DNA from: Prorocentrum cordatum
Lineage: Eukaryota; Sar; Dinophyceae; Prorocentrales; Prorocentraceae
NCBI GenBank assembly: GCA_963575745.1
Contig: CAUYUJ010015296.1
Span: 46,759 to 110,758, forward strand
Reading direction: 5' to 3'
Length of the DNA stretch: 64,000 nt
Shown here: positions 1-10,195 of the stretch, piece by piece
Layout of the letters: each line of letters begins with the position of its first letter
Numbering within the stretch: the first letter of the stretch is position 1
Notes under the pieces: generated by a model
What the model saw: the letters and a program-made list of their open reading frames with translations, nothing else
What the model was told of the DNA's origin: nothing
Databases searched by the model: none
Translations under genes and position numbers: made by a program

Positions 1-188
1 GACCTTAAGGGTACTTCTACTCCTCGATCCCTCATTCTCTTGGTCTTCCGCCAGCTGCTGCTGCTGCTCCTCCCCGGAGGCTACGGCCAGATGGGCGGCG
101 GGAGCATGGGCTACGGCCAAATGGGAGGCGGCCCGCGCCGGCAGCTGGGAGGGGCCCCGCCCCGCCCATCGAGGAGGAGGACGGGGGT

Positions 189-358
189 CCCCAAGATCGC
201 CCCAAGATCGCCCAAGAGGCCTCCAAGATGGCCCCATGACGGCCCAAGAGGCCTCCAAGACGGCTCCAAGAGGCCCCCAAGACGGCCCAATTGGCCTCCA
301 AGACGCCCAAGATGGCCTCCAAGACGGCTAAGATGGCCTCCAAGATGCCTCCAAGACG
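189..358. repeat. GGCC-AAGA minisatellite, block 1
   Basis: Degenerate short tandem repeat built from words such as CCAAGATGGCC and CCAAGAGGCC. The same words make up blocks near 6,945-7,090, 12,360-13,345, 17,860-18,120 and 38,985-40,290. Frames are open on both strands only because the words lack stop codons; the resulting Pro/Arg/Lys peptides have no domain character. Confidence 0.7.
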
Positions 359-360
359 GG

Positions 361-690
361 GGGGGCGAGGGAGGGGGATCAGGGCGTCGAAAGGGGGGGG
401 TGTAGCTAATGAGGGGGCATCGGCTTCCGACCAAGTCGCGCGTGTGTCGACGATCGAGGTCGAGGAAGAGGCCGGGAGAGGGGGGGTGGGGAGGGTGAAG
501 GGGGATCAGGGGGTCGAAAGGAGGCATCGGCTTCCAACCAAGTCGTGTGTTTGTCGACGATTGGGGTGGAGGAAGAGGCCGGGAGGGGGGGGGGGGGAGG
601 GCGAGGTGGGATCAGGGGGTGGAATTGGGGGATGTAGCCAATGAGGGGGCATCGGCTTGCAAATCCCGCGTTCGTCGACGATCGGGGCTC
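361..690. repeat. Tandem repeat of about 110-125 bp, three units
   Basis: Three successive segments each contain GGGATCAGG, then GGGGGCATCGGCTT or a close variant, then TCGACGATCG, followed in the first two by GAGGAAGAGGCCGGGAG. Unit starts lie near 375, 500 and 609. No gene is recognised. Confidence 0.65.
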
Positions 691-2010
691 AGGTGCCTCA
701 AACTGCCCAGTGTTGCGCACTTTTGCAAAATCGGAGGCCAAGGTTACACCGTTTTTGCCGCTTCGGGGGCCCGCTGGACCTCTTACCTTCGAACTTTTCT
801 CCCACTCACAGCCGTTCCGCGAAGTACTACGGGTGACCTGTCTACCACCTCTTTTCTACATCGCACGGCCCAGGTTCCGGGAATTGCTGGGAATCCCAAA
901 TGAATCAGGAATCTGGTGTGGATTTTGTTTTAGAGTTCAAGTTCCATCGAAATGATTGTGAGTCCTTGAAATCATCAGATTTGCAAGTCTTGGCAGATCG
1001 TGGAATCCCCATGGATTCTCCGTAGATCCCAGAGGCTCACCGTCCTCCTTTTTCGCACATGGCATGGCTCGCTGGTGGATGTGCTGTTCGCTTGTGGATG
1101 CGACATGTTCGCCGTCGTTCGCTGGTGTGAGGTCGTTTCCTCGTACGCTGTCAAGCCGGCCCTATCAGCCGTATAGGATACTGTGAAGTGAATCGGTTTG
1201 CGCATACATACCATGTGCGTGTTCGCGAGTGCGACTGAGTGCGATCCTAGACAGTTTGGGGGTTTGGAAGGCCGCATTGAGGCATCTTGGGGTCATTGCA
1301 AGGGGGGGGGTCGCCAAGGGGTATCACACTCGCCTGTTGGCGGCCAGATTTCTGTGAAGCCTCAAGCGAAAAGCTGGTTTGGGACCTCCCGACCTTTTCT
1401 TTTTTCAAAGACCCATGGCCACCGCGATGTAACAGGTAGGCCACGTAGGCGTCCCAATGGGGAGCGGTCATGGAATATTGCACTCACCCATTCGTGCCCA
1501 TATTGCGAGGATGTCTCGAGCGGAAAGCTTGTTCTGGCACCTCAAGCTTCGCTCCCTTGAGTGTCATGTAGCAAGCATACCACTTGGCCCCCCACCGGGG
1601 AGCCGCCAGGACGTATTCGTCTTGCCCGTTTGCGCCCAGATTGAAGGCAAGTTCCAAGCGAAACGCCGATTTGGCACCCCGGGCTTCTGCCCCTGTTTCT
1701 CAAAGTCCCAATACCATGCCGACTTCGCACGCATACAAGTCGGGCGCCGCAAAAGGGAACCGCCAGGGGGTATGACAAGCAGACCAATCGTTCAAACAAT
1801 TCTGATTTTGTGGTGGGGGTGTGGTGGGAAGGGGGTCTTTTTATTTTTACCTGTGTGGCACGCTCCCGAACCAGCGCCTGCTTAAATGATACGTCCAACA
1901 CATCGGACAGCACAGAGCGTCACAAGGGTAGACGCGCAGACGCTGCTGCGCGTCCGCGGCCGGAACAAAATAGCGACCTGATCAGTTGTCAGGCGTCTAA
2001 GAATCAGCCA
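691..2010. other. Non-genic stretch with a degenerate repeat
   Basis: No convincing gene. Between about 1,270 and 1,720 a diverged duplication is visible: a word like CAAGCGAAA, a G/T-rich word and a (T/C)CTTTTCT-type run occur at about 1,360 and again at about 1,655. The short frames here lack coherent composition and are not called. Confidence 0.4.
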
Positions 2011-2155
2011 CGCGCAGAGGGGGGTGAGGGGAGGGGGGAGGGCTTCTTAGAAGCACCCCTGCTTCTTAGAAGGCGCGGGCCTTACCTATAGATGTAAGGC
2101 CGGCGCCTTCTAAGAAGCAGCCTCCCCCTCCCCTCCCTCCACCCCCTTGTGCGCG
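2011..2155. mobile_element. Fold-back (MITE-like) element, CGCGCAGAGGGGGG family, copy 1
   Basis: The left end (CGCGCAGAGGGGGG, purine-rich, then GGCTTCTTAGAAG) is mirrored at the right end by CTTCTAAGAAGC, a pyrimidine-rich stretch and GTGCGCG. The arms are about 50 bp and the element 145 bp, too short to code for anything. A second member is at 7,668-7,975. No clear target-site duplication was seen. Confidence 0.6.
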
Positions 2156-2736
2156 CCGCCAAAAGAGGGCTCATCATCAGTCCGTCCAGTATCGTGGGCG
2201 TCCGCGCCCGGGCGCTACAGTCACAGCTCGCTCGTTGAACCCGAGGGAAGCAGGCACAGTTCGGTGGCGCGTGCCCCCCTTGCGCTCGAGGCTGGGTTGG
2301 CTGGCGCGTCGTGCCCCCGAAGGTACTCGAGCCTTCAGAGTTTCATATCTCAGTCCGCTCCAAGCAGGAGAAGTGATCACACTTCGGTTGCACGCATCTC
2401 TTCGGTCTCGAAGCCATGCCGGTGGACCTGTTGCGACCGCAACTGTTACCGAGCCGTGGCAGCAGTCACAAGTCAATCGTTGTATGCGAGAGGTATCGCC
2501 ACAGTTCAGCTACGTGTGGCGACCATGGGTCTTACATGTTCTTAAAAACGCTGGGAGCGTTCTTCCCGTTTTCAAGATCGATGTTTGTTTATGTGTTTGT
2601 GGGCAGTTGTTTCTCCGTTTTGGGATTACCGTCTCGCCGTTTTCGGCTTGTTTTGAAATCCATGTTCTAGTTGGTTGTAACTGAAGTGTGTGTTTTTTTT
2701 CCTGTTTTCCGTGTATGCCAATTGTGTTATGTTTTG
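2156..2736. other. No recognisable gene
   Basis: Several overlapping frames are open on both strands (for example plus 2,235-2,684), but none matches a family I recognise. Composition shifts from GC-rich to T-rich toward the GTT tract that follows. Confidence 0.3.
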
Positions 2737-2738
2737 GG

Positions 2739-2784
<46 letters not shown>
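2737..2784. repeat. (GTT)n microsatellite
   Basis: About 16 uninterrupted GTT triplets. The surrounding T-rich stretch contrasts with the GC-rich window. Confidence 0.95.
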
Positions 2785-2984
2785 AGGTTGTTGTAGGTTC
2801 TTATTTGTCGTTAGTTTTGAGCCTGGCCGATGTTATGTTTGTTCTGTGTGGTGTTGCCGTTTTCTGATTTGGTCAAGCGCAGAGCACGAAAGTTGAGAAC
2901 GAAGAGCACACGCTTCCAGAACAACGAAGCCATGGGGGCGTTTGAGTCGAGTAGTGGTCATACGTGTTTCTGTAAGTTAGGAAG

Positions 2985-3295
2985 CGTGGGCAAGTCTGAA
3001 ATAGTTTGGATATGAGGGAGTCTGAGTGGACTGAGCAGAGTGTGAGTGGTCTGAAGGTATGAGTCTGAGTACGGCGAATTTGGGTATGAGTAGAATTCCG
3101 TGCGGCCTGAGTATGGATGAACGTATGCATTCGCTCTGCGTGGGGGAGGGTGACTAAGAGCGGGTCTGCGTGTACGTGCAGCTGAGTGAGAGTGAATATT
3201 TCTTTGGAAGCGTCTGAATGTCAGTGGGTCTGGATGTGCGTTGGTCTGAGTGTGTGAGTGCGTCTGAGAATAAGTCCGAGTGCGAGTGAGGAGAA
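2985..3295. repeat. Degenerate GTCTGAGTG-type repeat
   Basis: Irregular reiteration of GTCTGAGTG, GGTCTGA and TATGAGT words over about 300 bp. On the minus strand this yields His/Thr/Pro/Ser-rich frames, which are not credible genes. Confidence 0.55.
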
Positions 3296-4784
3296 TGAGA
3301 GGGGATGAGGTGGGGAAAAAGGAAAGACGGTGCATGTGAGGTGGAAGCTTCCAACAAGTTCCAGTCGCCCCATTTAAGGGCATGGGGGAACGCATGCTTC
3401 TTAGGGAAAGAACGGTTCCTCTGTAAAGTGGGAGAACGAGTCTCGGGCGTGTGGAAGGTCACATCGTACAGGTTAAGTGGTGGATTGCCCCTCTGGCTAC
3501 GTGGAAGGGAACGGCGGGCGATTCGGGGGCCTATGGGCGATGTATTGCCGAGTCTTGGTCGATGTTCCCTTCCTTGAGCCAGTACCCCCCTGTCGCCCCC
3601 AACCCCCCTCGAGGGGGTGGAGTTGAAGGGCGGGGGGGGGGAGGGGGAAAGGCGACGGAGAGAAGCAAGGGGGGAAGGAAGGAGGAAGCAGGAGGGAGGA
3701 TTGAAGAGGGAATGCAGTTTCATGAACGTTTGAGGATGCAGATCGCAGTAAACGGTCAGAGGCCTCGTCTTCACATGAAGCCCATGCACTGTCGGGGTTG
3801 GCAGGCCTTCCTGTTGCCTGGCGCCCTACATCGACAACCTGGTCGATCAGATTCGCGCAAGCCGTGCACAGCACTTGCGCGCAAGCTGTTTCTGCTTGTC
3901 GGCAACCAGGGCAGCAGTGGGACGTGCGGCCAGGCTGGACTCCATCGCTACCTTCCACCGGCACACCCAGGGGTTGGTCCCGCAGCGGTCGGAGCAGTGA
4001 TTGCGCACCTTCCATCGTGACTAACCCCTCGTCCTGTAATTCCCCGCCCGGGAGCGCACAGACGCAGCGTCGGCAAATTGGTGCCGCGTCGCGGGTACTT
4101 GCTTTCGGACTTGAGGCGGATCCGCGCAAGATATTTGGCCTTTGCCCGGGAGCCGCTTCGGCTGACACTCCTCTTGGCACCGTGCCTCCTGCCAGAAATG
4201 ATTCCCCCACAGAGAAAGCAATCAACTATGTAATCATCGAGTCTCGCCCGGATATGGGCACGCAGCAGCATATGCCAGTTCGTCTTCGTTCCATAGGCCA
4301 CTTCGCAGTAGCTGCCTCCAGTGAGTATTCCATGACGACTCGAGATTCCCAAGCGTTGCTTTGATCAACATCCTGCGGATGGCACTGGCCTGCTTAGATC
4401 AACGAGCAGGGAGGAGGGGCATAAGTGGGAGCAGGAGCAGGAGGAACTGCCCCTCGGAGACGGCAGCGTGTCGCCTTGCCCTGCCGACGGAAGGCGGGGA
4501 GGATGACGAGGAGGCTATCAAGGCAGGGCAATCTTCAGGAGGAGCAGGAGGACGACGAGTGGGGGCTGGAGGATGAGCGGTAGGACCAGGAATCAGACGA
4601 CTCCGACCACCGACAACCTCCTATTTTGTGCGTCTCTGGCCCTCGAAGCTCTCGGCTCCCCTCTATCCCGAGTCGGCTTCTCATCCCCGGATCACGCTCT
4701 GACGACCCCGAGGGCCAAGAAACGGCCATCGGAGCCCGACATTTCGGACAAGTCGGCCGTCACCATTTGTACAGGAGTTATCTT
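3296..4784. other. No recognisable gene; possible decayed coding sequence at 3,838-4,220
   Basis: On the minus strand between about 4,220 and 3,838 all three frames are partly open. One frame contains CPGC and, 13 residues on, CTAC, resembling paired zinc-ligand spacing. Another frame carries a Lys/Arg/Ala-rich helix-like stretch. No family is recognised and the frames do not join cleanly, so no gene is called. Confidence 0.25.
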
Positions 4785-4913
4785 GGTGATTCAAAGATGG
4801 AGTCCTGAGGGATGGGGCCCTAAGGATAGGAAGGGTTCCAAGGGTGGATTCACACTGCTTGCGGCTCCATGTCCTCTGGACGCCATCCTTCAGGACCCCA
4901 TCTTTGAACCACC
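4785..4913. mobile_element. Fold-back element with arms of about 30 bp
   Basis: The left arm reads TTCAAAGATGGAGTCCTGA followed by GGATGG. The right arm contains CCATCC then TCAGGACCCCATCTTTGAA. The middle is about 60 bp. The size and structure are MITE-like and non-coding. Confidence 0.6.
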
Positions 4914-5037
4914 GAAGCTAGAGTATATCACATGCATCGGATGGTCAGTGCATTAATTGTCAAGCTGGCTGCGCTGGGCGTCGGAGGAGGGGTACTGAGA
5001 CTGCTCGGCGGCCAGCAGACGTGAGTGGGGGCGGGGA

Positions 5038-5099
5038 GACCTGAAGACCGCCGATGTCTGTGGTCATCGATGGACGCGGACATGGGCGGTCTTCAGGTC
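5038..5099. repeat. Hairpin with 15-16 bp stem
   Basis: GACCTGAAGACCGCC at the left is answered by GGCGGTCTTCAGGTC at the right, with a loop of about 32 nt. GAAGACGACCTGAG just downstream looks like a further partial copy of the arm. Confidence 0.6.
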
Positions 5100-5416
5100 G
5101 TCGGATGCTAACTGAAGACGACCTGAGAGGGCAGGAGGCTCAGCCGAAGCCCCGATCTCCGACGATGTGGGACGAGGAAGAGGAGCAAAAAGGATTGGGA
5201 CGAGGACGAGGAGGAGGATTAGGAACAGGAGCAGGACCTTTTTTCATCAGGGCGTTTTTCTTCGATTTCGGCCTCTGAAGCCCATCATCGGGCCTCGGGG
5301 CCGTCAAATGGGGGCCCGGGACGAGACCCCCCCCCCCAGGGAAGAGGTCGGGAGTTCTGGGGCCGCGGGTTGGAAAACAGCGGAGGCCAGGGATCGGAGG
5401 TTGACATAAAAGACCA

Positions 5417-5459
5417 GCCTTATTCACGGATTGGTGGAGCACCAATCCGTGAATGAGGC
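5417..5459. repeat. Strong hairpin, 20-bp stem and 3-nt loop
   Basis: GCCTTATTCACGGATTGGTG is followed after GAG by its near-exact reverse complement, CACCAATCCGTGAATGAGGC. The only mismatch is one T/G-type pair. No gene flanks it closely, so a transcript-end role cannot be argued. Confidence 0.7.
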
Positions 5460-6045
5460 CGCCGAAGATGTGATCGTTTTCTTATTCATTGTTTTGCCGA
5501 TCGGCGCGGGCCCTCGCACCCCCGCCCAAATGGAGTAGATCTTGGCTGTTTTTGGCGCATGTTTCGAGCAGGTGGAGTCCCTCCCTGGTAGGACGCACTG
5601 CTGCAAACAGTCGCACTGAGCAGAGGTCCAGAGCCAGACCCCCCCCCTCTCCCCCCCTTCCGCCCAATGTCGAAACGCCGAAGATGAAAACGCTCACAAC
5701 ATGATTGATTATACCTTGTTTTGGGGGGGGGCTGCTGATTTTTAGAGGTTCTGGGATTGCCCTGTCTCGGTTCTCGACTTGGTGTTGCGGCCGCCTTTTC
5801 GTCGCGGGCCTTCGCCCGCGGGGTCCGGCCAAGGGTCGCCCATCACCAGAGGCTGTGTTGCTGGGGGCCCTCTTAGAAGCCCTCGGCCTCCTACGGAGCG
5901 CCTCGGGCGGGCTTCCCTACCACGGAGCGCACGCGGCCCCGGCGTTCGTCCGGCCCCCGCCCTCCGAGAAGCAATTCATCCTCCGGCTCTGGGTCAGCCC
6001 AGCGTGCCCACCCCGCTCCTCAAAGGACGACAACTGCGTAAGCAT

Positions 6046-6360
6046 GACCCTTCGGAGCTCCCCGCGAACCTCTTGCATCTGCGCGGGGCCCCCCCCTGGT
6101 GGCAGGAGGAGAAGGAGGAGGAGGAGGACGACGAGGAGGACGAGGACGAGGAGGAGGAGGAGGAGGAGGAGGAGCAGGAGGAGGAGGAGGAGGAGGAGGA
6201 GGAGCAGCAGGAGCAAGAGGAGGAGGAGGAGGAGGAGGAGGAGGAGGAGGAGGAGGAGGAGGAGGAGGAGGAGGAGGCCCTCGGGCTGACGCGCTCCGCG
6301 CGTCAGGGAGGGGGTTTGGGGTAGCCGATCCAGCAGATCTGCGCGGACCTCCGGAGGGTC
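6046..6360. mobile_element. Fold-back element of the GCGCGGA/GGCGGCGCC family, expanded by an internal GGA tract
   Basis: The ends form inverted repeats: GACCCTTCGGAGCTCC on the left, and the reverse complement of GGACCTCCGGAGGGTC on the right. Compared with the 208-bp relative at 10,196-10,403, the left part (CCCCTGGTGGC) and right part (ACGCGCTCCGCGCGTCAGGGAG) align. The short GC-palindromic core is replaced here by about 174 bp of GGA repeats. Confidence 0.6.
6104..6277. repeat. (GGA)n polypurine tract
   Basis: Nearly pure GGA with occasional GAC, GCA and AGA interruptions. It produces poly-Glu, poly-Arg and poly-Gly frames on the plus strand and poly-Leu on the minus strand, all artefacts. 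The mirror-like purine strand could form H-DNA. Confidence 0.95.
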
Positions 6361-6785
6361 GACGTCTACGCGCAGGTGTGTTGTTCCGCCATACCGTCGG
6401 GGCCCTGAGGAAGGAACCCTTTTGGTTTGGGAAGGGGCTCCGCGTTCCTTAAGTGTTTCACGGCTTGCCTCAGGTTTTCCCTATGTCTTCGATAAGACAT
6501 CGAAGTTTGAGTTATGGAAAAAAAGGGGCCTCGTTCCTTATTTCGGGTTCCTTAGGTCAACGCCCCGACTGTATCCGCGCCACCGAGCACCACCCGCGTC
6601 GCATCGAAGGGCTCCGTCGGACAGGCGCGCGCTGGCGCTCGCACGCGCCCCGAGGATCGTCGAGAGGGGGCCGCTCCCCGCTCCTCCCGCGCGTGCGCGC
6701 CGCGCCCGCGAGCGCGTGATTTCTGCATCTTCGGGGGGGGGGGGGCCTCTCCTGTCTTGCAAATGCCAGCGTGTTCTTCTAATAT

Positions 6786-6872
6786 GACGTGGGTTCGACG
6801 CGGACTCGACGTGAATTCGACACGGATTCGACGCGGATTCGACCTGGCTTCGACGCGGATGCGACACGGATG
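6786..6872. repeat. 11-bp minisatellite, about 8 units
   Basis: Units follow GATTCGACGCG with small variants (GATTCGACACG, GATTCGACCTG, GACTCGACGTG). Eleven bases is close to one helical turn, so each GTCGAA-type core falls on the same DNA face. No gene is present. Confidence 0.8.
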
Positions 6873-6944
6873 GCTGGCGCGATTGTACACACAAGCCCAT
6901 GGCAGATCAACGAATTTGGCCTCGTCGGGCCTTCCTGAGAGTCC

Positions 6945-7090
6945 TCTTGGAGGCCTCTTGGGCCGTCCTGGAGGCCTCCTGGGGGCCTCTGGGGCCATCT
7001 CTTGGGCCATCGTGGGGCCATCCTGGGCTGCCTTGGATGCATATTGGTTCACGCCTTAGACACCTCTTAGGCCCACCTTGGGCTATTTCG
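6945..7090. repeat. GGCC-AAGA minisatellite, block 2 (inverse orientation)
   Basis: TCTTGGAGGCCTCTTGGGCC-type words with GGGGCCATC variants, reverse complement of block 1 at 189-358. Confidence 0.6.
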
Positions 7091-7254
7091 AGACCATCTC
7101 AGCCGCGGTGGAGCACAATGCCCGTCGGTCGTTGAAAGCAGGTGTTCTTGGACTCCCAGATCCCAATCGGTATGCTTTTCCTGTGTTTTGTTATTCTCTG
7201 GGAGGGCCTGAACCTATTCTGCTTGATCCGCCTTCCGACAGTGGAGGCCAGTCC

Positions 7255-7432
7255 AAAAGAAACCTTCCACAAGAAACCCAACCCTGAGACCTCAGAACAT
7301 CCACTGTTGTTTGGTGTGGGAACGTCACGCCACGCTTTCCAGAGCAGCACCATCGAAGCCCAAGAAACCCAGGGCACCCTGGCGGCAAGCAGGGTGCTTC
7401 TTGGCGTGGGCCTCCACTGTACAGCGCTTCAT
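7255..7432 (-). repeat. Dispersed repeat, copy 1 of a pair with 22,262-22,405
   Basis: Read on the minus strand this segment matches the plus strand at 22,262-22,405. Shared words in order are CCACGCC, GCACCCTGCTTGCC (GCGCCCTGCTTGCC in the other copy), CAGGGTGCC, CTGGGTTTCT and GGTCTCAGGGTT. The two copies are thus inverted relative to each other. Confidence 0.65.
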
Positions 7433-7667
7433 GCTTGTGTCCACTTCTTCTGACCGACGTGTCTGCTGCGGCCGCGCCCCGCCACCCGCATCTCCCGCCG
7501 GCGCCGAAGGCGTCATGCACGGCGCCGCACCGGGCTTCGCGGCCGTGCGCGGGGGAGGCGGACCCGCGCTCGGCAGCGCGGCGCCCGGCTTCAGCACCGG
7601 CCGGGGCGGGGTTCGCCGCCGCCGCCGACGACGAAGCCGCTTCCGAGGACGTCCCCGAGGTCGTCCA

Positions 7668-7975
7668 CGCGCAGCGGGGGGTTAGGGGGAGGGGGGAAGG
7701 TTTCTTGGAGGGAGGCTGCTCCTCAGAAGGGGCGGGCCCTGTTTGCGGATGTAGGTCCCGCGCCTTCTGAGAACCGATGATCCTCAGCACGTGTGTTTTC
7801 CCGATGTGTGTTTACTCCGTTTAACCCAACGAGTCGACCACCACATCGCCTCCGTCGTAGTGAAGGGCCTCAGTGGGCAAACGCACTTTGGCGCTGACAC
7901 CCGTTCTGATGATCATCGAGAGAAGCAGCCTCCTTCTAAGAAGCCTTCCCACCTCCCCCTACCCCCCTCTGCGCG
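7668..7975. mobile_element. Fold-back element, CGCGCAGAGGGGGG family, copy 2
   Basis: Terminal inverted repeats of about 50 bp: left CGCGCAGCGGGGGGTTAGGG continuing to GGAGGCTGCT, right AGCAGCCTCCTTCTAAGAAG continuing to CCCCCCTCTGCGCG. The element is 308 bp and has no credible ORF. It shares both ends with the shorter element at 2,011-2,155. Confidence 0.7.
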
Positions 7976-8345
7976 CCGCCAGGAAGAGCCGACGCTGCAA
8001 AAACCATGCAGCATCGCGAAAAGTCACGGCTGGAGTCGTGTAGGCCCCATCCTTCTGCGGCGCTTTCCGAGCGAGATCGATCTGTGAGGGTCCCAGGTGT
8101 GGAGCCACGGGCGAAAAGGAACGGATGTGCCCCACGATGGCACAACCACTGCACCACTGCACCTGAGAGCACAACGCTGCGATATCTGCATACACATATT
8201 GTTGCAGATCACGAGTCCTCATGCATGTGTACGGAGCAACACAGGTCTTTAGATTATCATTCCCAAACATTAAACGTCCGTGCAGATTCGATTCCGACTT
8301 AGGACCCCGGGAACTCGTCCGTCGAAGCACGATTCAAAACACATG

Positions 8346-8400
8346 TTGTTTAGGAGAGAGGGAGGGAGAAAGAGAGAGAGAGAGAGAGAGAGGGAGAGAC
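8346..8400. repeat. (GA)n microsatellite
   Basis: GAGAGAGG and GAGGGAGAAA followed by about ten GA pairs and GGGAGAGAC. Simple repeat only. Confidence 0.85.
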
Positions 8401-8519
8401 AACAACAGAGGGATGGCCTCCCCAGACTGGAGAACGTGCATCAGGAGGTAGCAGTCTACCATCACGTCATTCACGATACAGGCAGGGGATGCAACAGATA
8501 ATAAGCTCAAATTCGCCGC

Positions 8520-9038
8520 TCAGCGACTTGAAGCTCGAGAGAGCTTGCGATCATCCTTACCCTTCATGTTGGTGTCGTCAGCCTCGACCTTGAGAGGCTC
8601 CGTCTCGAAGATGTCCTCGGTTGTGTTCGAGACATCCTTGATCATGATAGCTCTCAGACGAGTGTACAGTGTAGGGTGGCTAACCAATTTCAGACGCGCC
8701 TCTTGAATCATCTCGCACAATATAATCTCCTCCACCGATGATAAAGCCAGCCTGTTCGAACTGCCACGACCATGGACGAGCTCAAAGCTCGGGTCACGCT
8801 CGTACTTCACAAGCTCCTGCCTCGTCTTCTGCTCGAGCGCCTCCTCAGGACGAGATGGGACGACAGAACAGTTAGGCGTAGGATGCTTCAGCGAGTCGAT
8901 GGCGATTGAGGCGGAAGATGGCATACCATTGAACACATATCCGTCCTTGGTCTCCATGAGCTGGGAAAAATGCGACCCATGATTGCGTAGCATAACCTCG
9001 GCGGCGTCGATGATGGCAGCTGCTGCATTGATCTGCAT
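8520..9038 (-). CDS. Unknown protein or exon, 172 aa from first ATG
   Basis: An uninterrupted minus-strand frame with ordinary amino-acid composition, standing out from the repeat-derived frames around it, in DNA that is visibly less GC-rich. The first ATG is at 9,038, giving MQINAAAAIIDAAEVMLR. The frame stays open upstream to about 9,110, where a TGA at 9,111-9,113 closes it, so this could be an exon rather than a complete gene. The middle looks helical and charged (EEALEQKTRQELVKYERD; EEIILCEMIQEARLKL) and the C-terminus is Lys/Asp/Ser-rich. There is no signal peptide or membrane segment. I do not recognise the family. It could be a host gene, an exon or a transposon remnant. Confidence 0.45.
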   Translation of the reverse strand: MQINAAAAIIDAAEVMLRNHGSHFSQLMETKDGYVFNGMPSSASIAIDSLKHPTPNCSVVPSRPEEALEQKTRQELVKYERDPSFELVHGRGSSNRLALSSVEEIILCEMIQEARLKLVSHPTLYTRLRAIMIKDVSNTTEDIFETEPLKVEADDTNMKGKDDRKLSRASSR

Positions 9039-9489
9039 GCGCTTGGTCGTCAACGTATGGGTGATGCTGGCGCCATGGTTGTCGTACTCGGGCCTCAAGA
9101 TGAGGCTAGTTCATATCCGGCTCTTCGTAGACGACGGGTTGTGAGTAGGAGCGCCCTCCTCATGGGCATAGACACGCATCGTGATGAATGTGCGGCGGGA
9201 GTCGTGGCCATTACAAGCCAGAAAGTGCACCATCACGATGACGGACATGGAGCGAACTGAAAACGAACAGGATCGAGTGGCTGATCGAACACTTGGAAAC
9301 ACACGCTACGGCAGACACTGGTCGTTACCGTTTCTTCCACCAACGCAGCTGCTGACCGTCTTGCCCAGTCTCAGTGTCTGGTGCATCGAGCCCCCAGCAG
9401 ACGCCCCTCCGAGAACGACCTCTCGTGTGCAGAACAAAAAAAAGAAGGAGACCCTCGCAGCGAGCCCTCGCCAGCCATCGACCTGCAGC
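9039..9489. other. No recognisable gene
   Basis: Possible upstream part of the 8,520-9,038 frame: beyond the TGA at 9,111 the same minus-strand frame reopens to 9,302. That stretch (rich in Arg, Ser, Thr, Val) is not recognisable. No other feature was found. Confidence 0.3.
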
Positions 9490-9960
9490 CCGGCCTGTCT
9501 CCATACGTTGCCACCGGCAGACTCTCTGGGGCTCTGGCGCTCCGCCCTCGCTGGGTCTCACCACCCACCAAACCACCCCAACCCAACCCGAAGGGTCAAA
9601 TTTACCCTCGATTTCTAGTGTGGGGGGGTCCGGGAACATCGAAAAAACACATATGGAGCCCATACCCCCCCCAACCCGAAATTCGGGTCTTCGGGTTGGG
9701 TTGGGGTGGTCTGGTAGGTAGTCAGGGCCGAGCGTCGGGCTTTCTGCTCGGAGGTCGGCAGCTCGCCGGGCCCTCCGAGGACGCCTCGGAGCAGCCGGCC
9801 CGGCCTGTCTCCACGCGCTGCCACCGGCAGACTCTCCGGGGCTCTGTGGCGCTCCGCCCTCGCCGGGCCGAGCGGCGGGCGCGCTCTTTTTTTTCTCGGA
9901 GATCGGCAGCTCGCCGGGCCCTCCGAGGACGCCGCGGAGCGGGCGGCACGGCTCGGGCGA
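9490..9960. repeat. Tandemly duplicated segment, two units of about 150 bp, first unit interrupted
   Basis: CCGGCCTGTCTCCA, then GCCACCGGCAGACTCTC, GGGGCTCTG, CGCTCCGCCCTCGC, CTCGGAG-TCGGCAGCTCG and CCGGGCCCTCCGAGGACGCC occur in the same order twice. The first unit is split by the element at 9,556-9,724; the second provides the empty-site comparison. Confidence 0.7.
9556..9724. mobile_element. Fold-back element (169 bp) with inferred 3-bp GGG target duplication
   Basis: Terminal inverted repeats of about 36 bp: left ACCAAACCACCCCAACCCAA, right TTGGGTTGGGGTGGTCTGGT. The uninterrupted sister unit downstream reads CCTCGCCGGGCCGAGCG. Here the matching sequence is CCTCGCTGGG, element, GGGCCGAGCG, so GGG is present on both sides. 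This is the cleanest evidence in the window that these fold-back units are inserted mobile elements. Confidence 0.75.
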
Positions 9961-10027
9961 CGGCCTCGGTCCGCCCGTCTGCCAGCTCCACGAGCGGTGG
10001 GCGCCGCCCCTCGGGGTGGCCCCTGGC

Positions 10028-10153
10028 CTGCTCCTCCTCCTCCTCCTCCTCCTCCTCCTCCTCCTCCTCCTCCTCCTCCTCCTCCCCTCCTCCTCCTCCT
10101 CCTCCTCCTCCTCCTCATCCTCCCCCTCCTCCTCCTCCTCCTCCTCCTCCTCC
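10028..10153. repeat. (TCC)n polypyrimidine tract
   Basis: About 125 bp of TCC repeats with a few CCC and ATC interruptions, directly upstream of the fold-back element at 10,196. It generates poly-Ser, poly-Leu and poly-Pro frames that are not genes. Confidence 0.95.
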
Positions 10154-10195
10154 GGCCCTTTGCCAATCTCGGCAGCGTGCCTCCACCGAGGGAAA

